Source of the DNA: Deroplatys truncata
Lineage: Eukaryota; Arthropoda; Insecta; Mantodea; Mantidae
DNA length: 64,000 nt
NCBI GenBank assembly: GCA_030765065.1
Contig: CM060988.1
Coordinates: 175,315,065-175,379,064, forward strand
Reading direction: 5' to 3'
The position numbers and the translations under genes are program-made. Under the pieces are notes generated by a model that saw only the letters and a list, made by a program, of their open reading frames with translations, had not been told where the DNA came from and did not search any database. How positions within the stretch are numbered: the stretch's first letter is position 1; each line of letters opens with the position of its first letter. Below are positions 11,941-24,720 of this stretch, piece after piece.

Positions 11941-12155
11941 TTAAACATTTGGGAGAAAGTATTTCTTTGGAAATTTCGTCCAAGGTTAATGAATTTTGAC
12001 AGCCTATGTACAAAAATTTTATTACTAAACTTGTAGAACCACCACTAGAGGGACTAGGAGACATCTATAACCATCAGAGGAAAGCCAACCAGTTGCAATC
12101 AGCTGATGATGAAGAAGTGATTCCTTGAAACTAGTTCTGAGGTATTGAACCTATT

Positions 12156-13232
12156 TTAGTGAAATTGTATATTTGCAACCACTTCTATATATATTTAATC
12201 TTTTCACTATGTCTTCCGATTTAAAAGTAATAAGGCAATTCTTTGTTCATATGATGATTTATTCTGAGCATCAGTGCCAAAATCTTCTTAACACTTCTTT
12301 TATGCAATTCCAAGTTATTGCAGAAACAAAGACTATCAAATTTGTCTATACCAAATAGTGAACAAGGTTATTACATACCTAGTAAATGAAGAGAAACACT
12401 AAACTTGTGAAGGAGGGACTCATTTAAAGGTAAGCTGGAATATAGGTATACTCTGAAGCGAATGACGATTTTAGCACTGCAGCCATTAGTTTGTTAAGAG
12501 CACATATATGACTTCTATTAGCAAGAGAGTAGAGACAGTGGCCAGATTAGTAACAGCAAATACAATGTATGTGGGATTCTTAAAATTTTAACATGTAGCA
12601 TTGTAACACTCATATATTTCATCAATGATCCCCTACTTGCAAATACAGTTAAGGCACAGGTTATCCTTTAATGCTGGCACTACCCACATCGGCACATTTG
12701 AAGAGAGGCTTCTATGTTAGACACCAGAGTATATAGTACTTCTTGAAGCATGTCCTTTAAAATGAAAACTGATATTAAAGAAATTAAATACATAACAGGC
12801 ATTGTTATCACATTATAACTATTATTCAGGTTTCTGCAGGCTGTAAGCTGTCGCAGCAGTAGAAGTAGTTGTAATATTAAAATTATTATCTGCTATATTC
12901 AATAAAAACAATTTGTTTTTCACTGGTACTGAGACATTATTCTTGTGAACACTTGAATGTATGTCATGTGGTGGGCATTAATCTTCTGCCTTTGTGAGCA
13001 TAAAGGCATACCTCATATCTTTGCAAGACAATCAGTAAATATCATGAACAAAATCAAGGCCTAGAATAAACCCCATAATAAAAACTCGGATGTAATAGAA
13101 ATCTCATTAGATAATAAGTTTTTATAATGAATTTTAATCTAATCACTTCAAGGTTGTAATCACTAAGAGATATAAGATAAAGATATAAAGTTGCAAAGTC
13201 AAACTGAAATATTCCTTATTATGAAGTCTTAC
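12156..13232. other. Intronic AT-rich stretch
   Basis: No recognised gene or repeat family between the Penelope remnant and the 41-nt exon. Confidence 0.4.
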
Positions 13233-13273
13233 CTAGATGAATCTGCTAAGTCCAACTCCTCTGCCCTTCCATC
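13233..13273 (-). CDS. Short internal exon of the zinc-finger gene (41 nt)
   Basis: On the minus strand a pyrimidine-rich acceptor (CTTCTTACAG) is followed by 41 bases and a strong donor (TCTAG|GTAAGA). In phase 0 it encodes DGRAEELDLADSS plus two bases, an acidic peptide. Those two bases (AG) join the first G of the finger exon at 9016 to complete an Arg codon in exactly the open frame of that exon. The phase match and both strong sites make this a convincing exon although it is too short to stand out as an ORF. Acidic segments between N-terminus and fingers are common in insect C2H2 proteins. Confidence 0.75.
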
Positions 13274-14317
13274 CTGTAAGAAGGTAACTCCTGCTTTATC
13301 TTTGTAAACATTATTTGGATAATAATGCAGTATTATTCAAATTCTTCTCCAGTATGCACAATAAAATATTCCTTTGTTACAAGAAATATTACACATATTG
13401 AAAGTTTACTTTAAAAATGTTTCAAACGTTGTTTAAAAACTGATATTTATACTGTAATTTCGTTGAGTTGGGCAGTTTATTAAGTGAGGTACATAAGATC
13501 TGTAAATGTTTTGAGCTACCAAACTTGATCTTAACTTTAAGTAACTAATATAACATGCTTCTTCACATATAGTTCCCAAAGTTCAAATAAAAACTCATAA
13601 AACGATGAAACATATACTGAAAAGGTTAATGTAGGTGGGTCGCTCATAGATAACCACTTGAACTGGATCTCACACTTTACATTATTTAGCTAACTTGTTC
13701 ACCTTGACAAAATTTAACAAAGAAAAGAGTAACAACATAATGAACACAAAACAAATGAGACAAAGTAAGAACAATGAAGCAATTATGACATATAAATAAT
13801 AAATTAATATAAGGGTAAGATAGAGATAATATATAGAAGAATACTTGCTGTGGGTTACATTTAGCTAGGCTTTTAGTGCAAGATTAGATACTGTCAAGAT
13901 GATTTCAGATGGTATACTTTAAATATCAAGCCAAAAATTGAACAATAGTCCCTACTATCAGATACATTACTTCTATCTCTTTCAGATATTTATTACATAA
14001 CAGTTGATGGTTGGCTTTAAATGTGTTTCTTCTCCCTGTACACTTCCAGTTTATCACCTAAACTAAACTCAGGAAGCTATGTACTTAGGTCTCTTGAGTT
14101 GTTTCAACAAAGCACCAGATTAAAAGGATATCTACACGGACAGACAACAAACATAACTTACTATCAAAAAGGAACTGGCTACCGGTGTATCAAAATATTT
14201 AGTGTCTTGCCAGACTCATCTAGACTGCTGTCAGACACCAAGAAGAAATTCTTATCCACTCTTATGTATTGCAATATCTATGCTCTATAAACCAATTATC
14301 ATAGCTTTGCACTAGTT
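13274..14317. other. Intron of the zinc-finger gene
   Basis: AT-rich, no recognised element. A plus-strand open frame at 14021-14290 shows no motif and is antisense to the proposed gene. Confidence 0.4.
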
Positions 14318-14605
14318 TTTTTTATTTATTTATGGACGCTCCCTTAATTACTATGGTTCTTAATGTCCATTCTATATTTGGACATGAAAGACCAGAAATT
14401 TTGCTCAGAGACCTCTTTATCAGGCTTAAGGTTCTATTACATGCTGTAAATCTATGACACAGGACCACCAGTGTTACTTCCCTTCCGAGGAAGCCATGCT
14501 AAGAATTTTGATACCTGAAAAAGAATCTATTGTTCTGCTGGGTTTGAAACAGTAATCTTGAGAACTAGAGGCTAGCATTTTGTACTTCATGTTGTATATC
14601 TAGGG
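14318..14605 (-). repeat. tRNA-derived SINE copy
   Basis: A relative of the 838-1135 copy, in the same orientation. On the minus strand it has a B-box-like GTTTCAAACCCAG near 14545 and the shared core around 14340-14480. The two copies align over nearly 280 bp with many differences. Confidence 0.6.
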
Positions 14606-15201
14606 CGTTAGTTAAAATTTTTATCTAGCAGCATATTGCTGCTTTCAATTGTGGTTGGTATATCCATGAAAAGAAAAAAGGGTTGTAATATTGTCTATTG
14701 GTATATGAGATATTAAATATTCTGGATATTTGATCATTATAGGGTTTCGCAAAACTCTTGTTACACATGCTCTCTCTCTGTAACCTTTCTTTCTCTCTCT
14801 CATTCTCTATATGTATCCTTTCGTATCTCGTATGTACCTCTCTTTATCTGAAAGTACATTTCTCTATACTATGTTCTTATTAAAATCTTGGTGGTAAAAG
14901 TGAGCATTTGATATTTAAAATTGGGTTCCTGTTGAAAATACTAAGGATTGTTCTTTGTTAAAAGAAAACAAAGCTTCAACAAAATATTAAATTTTCTAAC
15001 AAATAAATCTAGAAACAATATAACTGGCATTAATAATCAAATCAGCAAGAGTGCATTTAGTTGTGTATTATTATTACCTGATATGTATCAAGTATTGAGT
15101 TACATCATTATCAATTCCATCATACATTAATCTTTGGAGACAGGAATTAACTATCACTGTGTATAATGAACAGTTTAAATTGCAGCTGTAACTACTTCTG
15201 G

Positions 15202-15963
15202 TCAACTCTGGTTTTCACTCTGCAGTAAAATGTTTGAAATCGATGCTTCTAATTGGCATTGGGCTTCTGTTAACATTCTTTGAACACTGACTTCACCATT
15301 ATCATTGTACATGATAAACTCTTCCTTTATCTTTTTTACAAGATCTGAAGAAAAATACTTCTCTTTCTGAAAATCCATATTCGAAACATAATCCGAGAAT
15401 TTTAATTGTTTTAGTGTCCAATTGAAAACCACTACTAGGTGTGACAGCATCATTCTTAAATCCAGTTCCAAGATCTGTAGAAAAACAGGCTCTCTCATTT
15501 GTTAACGCTGTGTCTAAAGTATCAACTTCTTTAATATTTATTTTGTGGGTCATTTCCAAATCACTTCTCCTTGTTACAGTATCATTTCCATAATTTCTCT
15601 CACGATCCATGGAGCAAAATTCATTATAATTTGGTAAGCCTGTATCTAAAATATCAACTTCTTCCTTGATATTTTTCTTGAGATCCATTTCAAAATCACT
15701 TCTCCTTATTATAGTATCACTTCCATAATTTCTCTCATGTTTCATGGCGTAAAGTTGTCTTTCATTTGGTAACCCTTTTTCTAAAATATCAACCTCTCTG
15801 ATGTTTAATTTGTTATCAATTTTAAAGTCACATTGAACTGTGGTAGCATTGTTCTCAAATATTCTTTTAGGATTTGAGGATGAAAAGTATTTTTCAGTTG
15901 ATATCTCTTCTTCTAAAAGATTGACTTCTTCTTTAACTTTTGTTTTGCTGTCCATTCCACTGA
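15202..15963 (-). CDS. N-terminal exon of the C2H2 gene, Lys/Glu-rich repeats, frameshifted
   Basis: An acceptor (TTTTTATACAG) ends at 15964 and the start codon follows at 15955-15953 (MDSKTKVKEEV). The exon encodes about 3.7 repeats of roughly 45 residues around the motif NIKEEVDILDTGLPNER, each with an I/V-K-E-E type SUMO-acceptor motif and a Tyr-Gly or Asp-Thr cluster. Lead peptides with IKEEV motifs are common in insect zinc-finger proteins. Near 15395 the repeat passes from one frame to the next: the first frame ends soon after (15302) and the other continues KEKYFSSDLVKKIKEE to a stop at 15202. This is either a real 1-nt lesion, a sequencing error or an unrecognised splice. No convincing phase-0 donor to the 13.2-kb exon was found, so an exon may be missing from the model. 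Confidence 0.65.
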
Positions 15964-15997
15964 CTGTATAAAAACAAAAGGCAATTAGTGTTAACAA

Positions 15998-17639
15998 GAT
16001 TTACTTTACACTAAAAACACTTAAGGAACCACTTCTGTATGCACATAAATGTAATTAAATTTACAATGAGAAGGAAGGATGAATCAATAACTGAGGATGA
16101 TAATTCTTCAATGTTGTAAGTGTCAACACTTACAAAACAAGAATTTCTGCTCTGAATGGTGACTGAAACCACACTTCTCCTCTCAAATGCATTACATTCC
16201 TAAAAATTGAATTTACATTAATTTCCAATACAGGTCACTAGCATTAATTATAAGAGAAAGCATAACCTCAGTATAAACTGCCAAGTATTAATATTTGCAA
16301 TCAGCAATTCCAACCATGTAAATGGGAACATTGGTGATAATTCCACTAACCATTTTCTATGAAGACTTCGCAGATATGAATATACTGAGATGCCACAACA
16401 TCTGCACTACAAAAGAATGCTTTGTGTGTGAACAGTATTGCACAAAAATGAAAAGCAAAATAAACACAAAATTTTGTGCTTAAATCTTTTGTTTCTCTTA
16501 ATATTGAGAAAATTAGGTCTTAATTTTCATTCAAGTTGATTTTGGTTAATTTTCTAACAAAACATGTTGATTGAACAACTACTGAAGTACTATATTTACA
16601 AAAAGAATAAAATATGGGTTTCAAATTTTCTGTAAAATGTATGTAAAATACATGGTAAATTTTAATCAGTTTTTATTTTCCTAAAAACAGCATACCAATT
16701 CATATTTACGGTTTTTTGATAAATGTTCATGCACATTATGCAAATAGCCTGCCAAGTCCAGTTCATTTCCACTGAATTTTGTATCACTTAAGATTTGTTT
16801 AGTTTCTCAAATATTCACGTTTACACCAGTAGAGTTATACTATTGCAAAACGATGTTGAATCTAAGAGAACCTTTGAATACATGCAAGTTAAGTCATTTT
16901 ATGTCTTACTATGTTTCCCTTTTTGAAGATGGAAACAATGCCACTACATTGTACAATGGTTAGCTTATTTTCCTTTTTTAGGCATATATTTATGACATAC
17001 ACAATCCAAAAGTGTCATTCTTTTATCATTAAGTTACTTATGTTATTCTGGAATATACAAACTGGTTTTATAAAATTTTTAGTACCTTTCAAATTTTTTA
17101 GTTATTAATCTGAATAAACTTAATCCCACATGCTGAGCAGGAAGATATGATGCAGTACAAGCTATTAAACAAAAATTTACTGAAATTCTGAAGGCCTTAT
17201 CTCTTACAATACTGAGCAGAAGAAATTGAAGGGAAGGTATGAATCTATTGGTCTGAAAAAGCACTCGAGTTCTCCAGATGTGTTTTAATTTTGGTAATTC
17301 AATGTAAGATAAATATTGGCTCCAAATCACTACGAGCAGAACTACTAGAGATAAATGCAACCTATAACTTTTGGGTAGCGTTCATTTATAGATAAAACAC
17401 CTTTGAGGATCTTTCCATTAGTTGATGATACAGCCAAAATCTGTCCAAAAAGATTTTAGTTTTTAAACAAGAGGCTCACTAAGATGGAATGTCACTCTCA
17501 TTAACTTTGCGAAGATCAAAGACTCACTGACACAAAATCTAGTTTTAAGATGATATTATCCCACTTATGTTCACAACCTGACAGTTGGTTTAAGGGCATT
17601 AAGTTAGTAGTACCCGATAGATTCAGATCTTCTTTGGGT
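15998..17639. other. Intronic or intergenic stretch without recognised genes
   Basis: AT-rich. Open frames at 16911-17108 (plus) and 17079-17360 (minus) lack motifs and splice support. Confidence 0.4.
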
Positions 17640-17888
17640 TTCCTCTAATGATTTTTAAAAAGAAGTATTTTGTTTGTTAACGACACTTCAGTTGCCAAGA
17701 TAATATCAGGGCCGCAGGTGTGCCGGAATGTTGTACCGCAATTCTTTTGCATGCTAGTAAATCTACTGACAAAGGGTGTTGTTCTAAGCGCACATTTCAA
17801 AAACATCACTCTGGGACGAGTTTGAACATACGACCTTGGGACCAGAACACTAACCTAAACAACTGAGCCATTGATGCTGACTTCTTCT
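17640..17888 (-). repeat. tRNA-headed SINE with conserved core
   Basis: On the minus strand the element begins with an A-box-like TGGCTCAGTTGTTTAGG (near 17850-17870) and a B-box-like ATGTTCAAACTCG (near 17820). It is followed by a body ending in 'gtttgttaacgacac' in plus-strand reading. This layout resembles the widely spread animal V/core-SINEs. It belongs to a different family from the copies at 838 and 14318. Confidence 0.6.
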
Positions 17889-19423
17889 AACAATGATCAA
17901 CTGGGAAAAGAAGCTATACATTTTGTGGAAACATTTTCTCAGGAATAATAGCCTTCTTTATACCACAAATATTATCAGTTACAGGTTCCTTGAGATCTAA
18001 CATTAAAAATATCATTGAAGTGGAACATCCTGTTAATCTAATGTTAACTGAACATAAGTTCTTTGACTTCTGCCTATTCTGATTTATGCACTGCCTGTTG
18101 AATGTACTTAACTGTTTCTGTTATAGTGGACAAATCTGAAAGCATTTTCTAAATTAAAACTGACCAAAAGTTTCATAGAAGTCCAAACTCAAGTTTGCCT
18201 AAGTGGTTTGTTCTCTATTGTCAACAGAATACAAAAGGGCTCAAAAGATCAGCCTTGATAAAGTCATTGATTTCTTTATCAATATGCGATCCAGAAAGAA
18301 AGTACTAACACCTCAGGTTTTACTCACGTTTTTGGTGAAGAATAAATAAATTGTTATAAAAATAAGAAGAAAATGCTGGGCTTAGCCTTACTTTATTTTA
18401 TTACTTCAAACTGTCCTTTTAAAGCTGTTTTACTTTATACTGCAATAATGCTTACTAGTCTTGTAGTTAAATAATATTAAGCTATTTCAATCGTATAGAA
18501 AGTTCAATGATGATAACCATGAAAGACCAAAATTATATTTGTTATTAACAGTAGTTTGGGTAATGCTTCCACATCCACTTAATTTAAGAGATTAAACATT
18601 ATTCATTTAAGGAACAAAATGCATATGAGAATGACTTCAAGAGGTGAAGTGAAGACTTGCACAGACTGTAACCCATCAACGATTCCTTTATAACAGTTTC
18701 TCATACACTAAATTCAGTGTGACGGCTTAACAAACTACTCCATGCACATTGCAGAGGACACTGTCAAGCTAATTTTATCAGTATAATGCATAAAATTAGG
18801 AATATGTTTTCTTAAATTTTTAATACACTCATGATGAATTCAACTATACACATCATAAGTAAGCTGAAGATTAAGGCAAGTGGCTATTTGTCCCTCTTGC
18901 CTCATTTACAATTCAACTATTGTTATTTTAAACGAATTCACACACAGAAACATAAAACTAACCTTAGGTAAATCTCGAAACCAGAGGACCCTGATGGATT
19001 TACCGCAGCTTGCTACAACCTGGCAGCCTCAGCTTGCCTCATACTCTCTCTTCCTTTTTATTTCTGTTTTGTTTGTTTAAGAGACATACCAATTAAAATA
19101 CTCATTTTGATGTTACTGTGTTTTCCTCAAATGTTGGCAAATCTTTAGGATCAACTGCATAGCCACAAAATGCCAACTAAAGGTCAAAGTGTGAATTAAT
19201 TAGTTAAGTGAACATGGAATAACTCCTTGTTTTACTATTTTACTTATGTTAGAACCAAATCCAAAATAACACCTATTCCGATTCTACTGATCTTATTGTA
19301 ACAAAGAGAAAGTGCCTATATTTTCAACACATACATAACTAAATCATAAGCCAGTATTTTTAACACTTAAATGATTTTAGTCAAATTATATAATAAAAAA
19401 TATAATAACCCACCTTAAAGCAA
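17889..19423. other. AT-rich stretch, nothing recognised
   Basis: No coding signal or shared repeat seen. Confidence 0.35.
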
Positions 19424-20300
19424 TGTGTGTATGTAACAATATATAAGAAGTGTATATTACAGTCATTGTGTATGTTTATATTATTGTGTACATGTAATAA
19501 TGTTATCTGAATGTATTATGTAATTTAATAATGTAGGAGCTGTGAGAATAATAGGTTAAAAGCTGCTAACAATGAGCTAACAATGAGGCAATAATGAGTA
19601 AGAAAGTGTAATAATAGTACTAGTCATTCTTGGAGCAACAATAATGTAATTTTTGTGACAGTTCATAAAATAGCCAATCAATAACTAGAAAAAAGCTTAA
19701 GTTAAATAAAAGTATTCCATTGGATTATGAATAGCCAATCAGAGACTTGAAATACAGAAGTTTACAAATTTAGGCAGTGGAATTCAAGTCAGTTGCTTGT
19801 AGACAGTGCTCATAACTGGACATGTTGGTTGTAGACAGTGTTCCTGACGGAGATGCATCCTCGAGAAATTTAATACATATTCATGCGAGACGAAAATAGT
19901 TTGTGTTATTAATAATAATTAATTAATAAAGAAAAAATCTCACAGCTCTCTCTATATCAGTGAAGTGATATATAAATCATGTCAAGCATTAATAAAAGGA
20001 GTGAAATGAAATTATAATCTGTGTAAGCCTACATTCTTCAGTCGCACCACAACCCTGCAAAGAGACCCTGCTGAGGTAAACATAAATATATAATAATTAA
20101 AGTAACAGTCAAAATTATAAAGTTAAAATATTTTTAAACATTTTTTTGGGTGGGCAAAGGTAACCAAAAAGTTCATTTGGGGCAACGGCTACCGCAAAGG
20201 GGATACTATACGTGTGGTTGCAACGAACTTCAAGTTTGCCTCCCAACAGTCGAAATACAATACAAACTTCTACAAATTGGCGCCCAAAGCGTGGTGCAAA
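19424..20300 (+). mobile_element. Partial LTR retrotransposon: LTR end and primer-binding site
   Basis: TGGCGCCCAAAGCGTGG begins at 20278, four bases after a 'cttctac' end. This is the same spacing and nearly the same PBS as in the 1993-5984 element. Upstream is a stretch with short ATTA-rich repeats, a polyadenylation signal (near 19925) and GC-containing motifs, compatible with an LTR of up to 850 bp. No second LTR and no gag follow, so this is a truncated element. The 5' limit is a guess from a TGTGTG start. Confidence 0.5.
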
Positions 20301-21224
20301 TAATGAAACAATTCAACAACTTCAATCAAGCAATCCACATTTCATTATTTCAAAACCATTTATCTTCAAATTTGTAAAACCAATAATAGCCTATGCATAA
20401 TATGGCTAACTGTAATTTATAATTTATGCCTATCTATTTAAATAAATTTAAAACTCCTGAACCCACATTTGGAATCTTTTGCACTGAGCTGCCAAGATCT
20501 TTAATATGCTAATATTTAGCATTAAGAATGCATTAAACTACTGTACTAATCTGAAAATTTCTGCTCCTAGCAGATTAAAACCTTCTTTTTTATACACATT
20601 AAAACATGCAGAATAATTTTATTTAATATTATGCTTGAAATGGATATAAAGATCACTCTACTCCTAAATTTTAAAAATTTTAAAGGTATTCACAGGTACC
20701 GCTGGTGACTATAAACTTTAATGGTTAACACTTATAGGTAGATGCAATTTCAATTTGTTAAATAAACAATGTACCATAAATTTGGCTTTAAAAATATTAT
20801 TCACTTTCAAATGAGATCAGCATGCACCTTATAAATGTATGTGTAACTGTGCTATTATTAATAAGCCATGTTTTTGGAGAATTAATGAAGATGCTACACA
20901 ACATGTTTTATCCATGGCTCTTCAGCAACAAATTAATCTAAGAAAGCAAAATAGAGCAAGTTTTAACATCACAACCACATATTCAGCCATATTCTCGTAT
21001 ACATCACTGTTAAAGTACCTGTTAAACCAGCCTATTTTTGTTTTAACAGCTGTTTTAAATTTGGTGTAGGTCTACCAAGACACATTACCTTTTGTTTTCA
21101 AGTTTAGGGTAGAAAATGCAGTGCTGAAACGGACTAAATTCAGTGTTTCTCCATAGTTTCCTATATTTCACTTGATTCACCAATTGAAACACATACAACC
21201 ATTTTCAATCTTTATGTTTTTTTA
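20301..21224. other. AT-rich stretch, nothing recognised
   Basis: One open frame at 20839-21069 has no motif. No shared repeat seen before the satellite block. Confidence 0.35.
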
Positions 21225-21995
21225 AATTATTACTTATTCTACCACATATGCCTTAGATAGCAGTATTGCATTTCACTAGAAATACTGTTTTGATGCCCCA
21301 TAAATAAAAAAGCACATTTACTTATTCTACTGCATACCTAAAAAGGTGGAAGAGGTTTTGCATTCCATGCAAAATGTTTACGAGATTTCACCAGAAATAC
21401 ATGTTTTTGAAGCGACCTGAATGAAAAGAAAAATAACCTTTATTTATTCTACCACAAACCTAGTAGATAGAGGCAAATTGGATTCCACACAAAAACACGA
21501 TATGGAGATCTCAATTCAAATACATGTTTTGAGGCCCCTGAATAAAAATGCACTTTTATTTATTCTACCACATACCTAAAAAGATAGAGGAAGTATTGTA
21601 TAACACACAAAAATTTGATACATAGGTTTCACTGGAAATGTTTGTTTTGTGGCACCCTAAACAAAAAAAATATTTACCTTTCTATCACATACCTATAGGT
21701 AGAGAAGGTATTAGTCAGTTTTACTTTCTAAAAATGCGTTTTGTGGATTCATAGGGCCTCAAAACATGTATTTCCATGAAATCTTAATATCGAATTTTTT
21801 GTGTGCAGTGAAATACTCTTCTGCCTACTAGGTACATGGTGGAGTAAGTAAAACTTCTTTTTCTTTTCATTCAAGGGGTCTCAAAACCTGTATTTTCGGT
21901 GAAATCTCAGTATCAAATATTTTGTGTGAAATAAAATACCTCCTCCACCTACTAGGTAGGCAGTATCGGCAAATCTGCTCTTAGTGTATCGCTGT
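21225..21995. repeat. ~120-bp satellite family array, with an internal orientation switch
   Basis: Units of about 118-123 bp recur, each with 'tattctaccacatacct', a run like 'gaagtattgtat', 'aaatttgata' and 'gttttgaggcccctgaataaaa'. Near 21700 the orientation flips and two units run the other way (from 21735 'gggcctcaaaacatgtattt'). Single or double units recur at 26015-26255, 52675-52795 and 63215-63315, so this is a dispersed family. Confidence 0.75.
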
Positions 21996-22459
21996 TGAAA
22001 ATGCTTATAAAAGCAAAAGCAAAGCGAATAAATTACCTTAGGAGTGAGATTAAAAGTGGATGTTATCTCTTCAATATCTTGTGCCCACCCATTTTAGAGG
22101 GTTTACTTTTATAGGCAAATCGCATTATGAACAAAACAAACGTAGCCATGTTTTTGCTAAAGCACATGCAAAGTGGGAACTGCCAACATAAATGAAAATG
22201 TGAAATCCACTAAAAATGCGATGCGCTGTTTTTACTACTATTTCACCTTCTTCTTCATTTGTTTCCGCTTAAAGAAATGCAATGCATTCATAGTAAGAAA
22301 GACTATCCACCAAAATTGTAATTTTTGTATTCTTTTTGTGAAAGTTTGTTATATTAATATGTTATTTCAGTGGTGAAGCGTGACTTTCAAAGTGAGGGAA
22401 GCTCCAAGTAATAATTTTCATTAAAACAGGAGACAACCATGAATGTTGTATCTATATTT

Positions 22460-22600
22460 TTTCTTAATGTCGCTAAAAATGAACTAAAAACGTTTAAAAT
22501 TTTACAAGTAATGAATAATATTTTTTTCTTAAATTCGGTAAAAAAAGAAATAAAAATAGATTTAAATTTTTACAAGTAATGAATAATATATTTTCATAAA
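22460..22600. repeat. Short tandem duplication inside the hAT element
   Basis: Two adjacent copies of about 65 bp share 'ttttacaagtaatgaataata', between the left TIR and the end of the transposase. Confidence 0.55.
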
Positions 22601-22654
22601 TACGAGTAAATTAAATATCGTAGCTTAGTTTTGTATATGAGACTGATCCTTCTA

Positions 22655-24720
22655 GTTTTCCTCCTCATTCTCATCATCGTAGAAGGATGGGCTTTGGCGC
22701 AAATTTGAAAGCAAGGACTTTTCAATGCTGAGAAGAGCTAATGAAGAAAGTCTCCCCTAACCTTGAGTATTTCGATGATAGGATTTAATTCTCTTCATTG
22801 CTGAGAATGACCTCTCAGCAGACAAACTAGATGCCGGGATGGTTATTGTTAAAAGGACAAGTTTATGTAGTTCTGGAAACACGACACTAATCCCGCTTCT
22901 GTCAAGTACTGATGTGATTTCATGACAGTATCTTTATGCACTTCAATATCTGTAAATAACACACAAAATTCACTTTTCAAAATTGGGAAATCAAAGAATT
23001 TGCCAAAGCTCTGCTTTAAGCTAAAGAACCCTTCTTCTGGAAACTGTTTTGCAAATTCCTTAAAGTTCGCCAAGTCTAAAATACTAAGGAATTTGAGTTT
23101 TTCCAAGTCAGCAAATCTGGAATCCATAATGATCATTATGTCAATAATTTCCAAGAATAATCTGTTATAAGAAGTTGATACATTTTCCCCTGGTATAGTA
23201 TCTACTGTAAGTCTTTTATTAGGGCCAGGCTACCACACACATCAGATACTTTATGCCAGATAGATTCAAAATCTTCTCTGAGTTTTATAAGATGCATTGA
23301 AAATTTGTCATCTTGTTTACGGCAAAACTCAATATCAAAAGCCTTCTTTTGGAGTACTTGGAACAGTATGTCAGCCTGAGGAAATATACAATAGAATACA
23401 TGAAGAAAATAGTTAAAATCAAACCCCAGTAATGTTGAAAGAAGACCTTGAGCACCATATACTGTTTCCGGATCCCAACCATCTGCATTTTCGACCACTG
23501 AATTTAGCAAGTTTTCTATATCATGTTTGTACTCGTACACAGTTTGTAATAGCCTGTTACCATAATTGCGTCTTGTTGGAGGTAATGTTGGAAATCTCTT
23601 ATTTATTTCAGAGTCAACTGCTGCCATTCACTTTGTAGATTTAGAAAAAGAAAACGCCAAAACCAGAAAGTGAAGTAAAAAATATTTTACACTGCTTAAT
23701 AAAGCTCACAGCTTGCGGCAAAACCAAATGCAGTCTATGTGCATAGCAATGCACAAATACAGCTTGTGGGCACTTTTCTCTTACTCTCATCTGAAGATCA
23801 CGTGTTCCCCTGACATTACAGCCGCCCCATCATATGTCTGTGACACCAATTTCTTTTCACAATTAAATTCTTTTAAGATCTCAAAACATATGATGTGCTA
23901 AAGAACTTGCTGTTCCATCGACACTGACATCTCTGAAACACAGAAATTTTTCTTCAACACTTCCAGTTTTTGTCACATACCTAAGTATAATAGATAGCTG
24001 TGATTTTGTTGTAATATCTGTTGCCTCATCCAAAATAATTCCAACAAAAGGAGTCTCAGAAATGTCCTTTATTTCGTTTGTCATCAATTCCGAAACAGAA
24101 TAAATTAAATCATTCTGTATGTCACTAGACAACCCTGAAAAAACGGTCAAATTTGACAAGTGATAAGTCTATATCAAAATCTCCTAATTCCTTCAACATT
24201 TCAATATAATTTCCTCTGTTCAAAGAGCTTTCGGACTCGCCATGACCTCGAAATGCAAGTTCCTGTTTTCCCAAAAAGCATACTACCTTTATCATTTGCG
24301 AAAGAATTTTCCTGTTTCTTTTTACGTCTTTATTGTGCTTCTGTATTGTGAGCCGGAATTGTTCACTTAAACACGATTCAATTCGTGTATTTCCTAACGG
24401 CGTAAATTGTTTTAGACGAATAATGTGATTTTGCGATCCATGATGCCTTTTCTGAGCTTTGTGTAAATTATTCAAGTCGTCAAAACCTGCATAACTCAAA
24501 TGCAAGCACGGCCAGCAAAACAATTTTCGCAATCAATGACACCCACATAACCATGGAATTGTATCATACATGTTTTCATTAAAGTGGCGCATAAATGTTT
24601 TAACAGTTTTGCTTTGTATGCCGATTACATTATTCAGAAGTTTTTTCGGCTTGTCTCTTCTAATTATATTTAGTTTTTCCTCATAACTGAAAGAACTAAA
24701 CCTACTCTTCAGTACGTTTT
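22655..24720 (-). pseudogene. hAT transposase (ZMYM1/DUF4371 type), broken
   Basis: Read 5' to 3' on the minus strand. A damaged N-terminal zinc-finger-like region lies at about 24720-24480 (YDTIPWLCGC, then LFCWPC). DUF4371 follows (24532-24125: HHGSQNHI, then GESESSLNRGNYIEML). The start of the catalytic region is at 24159-23881 with GIILDEATDITTKSQLSI, the conserved first Asp context. Later fragments lie at 23627-23202 and 23154-22849, and the dimerisation motif ASSLSAERSFSAMKRIK lies at about 22830-22780. The C-terminus SPSFYDDENEEEN ends near 22656. At least five frame breaks or stops separate the pieces. This is transposon-derived and non-coding in its present state. Confidence 0.8.

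Larger units (their letters stand above)
10856..12155 (+). mobile_element. Penelope-like element remnant, two 3' fragments in inverted arrangement
   Basis: The plus-strand copy (11293 to about 12155) preserves the end of a Penelope-type reverse transcriptase and the GIY-YIG endonuclease. A second, 5'-truncated copy of the same 3' region lies on the opposite strand at 10856-11292. The two copies abut: the minus copy starts at the base matching 11727 of the plus copy. Both end in the same tail, 'gaggtattgaacctatttta'. Inverted truncated copies joined to the 5' side are typical of Penelope elements. Both copies have frame breaks. Confidence 0.8.
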
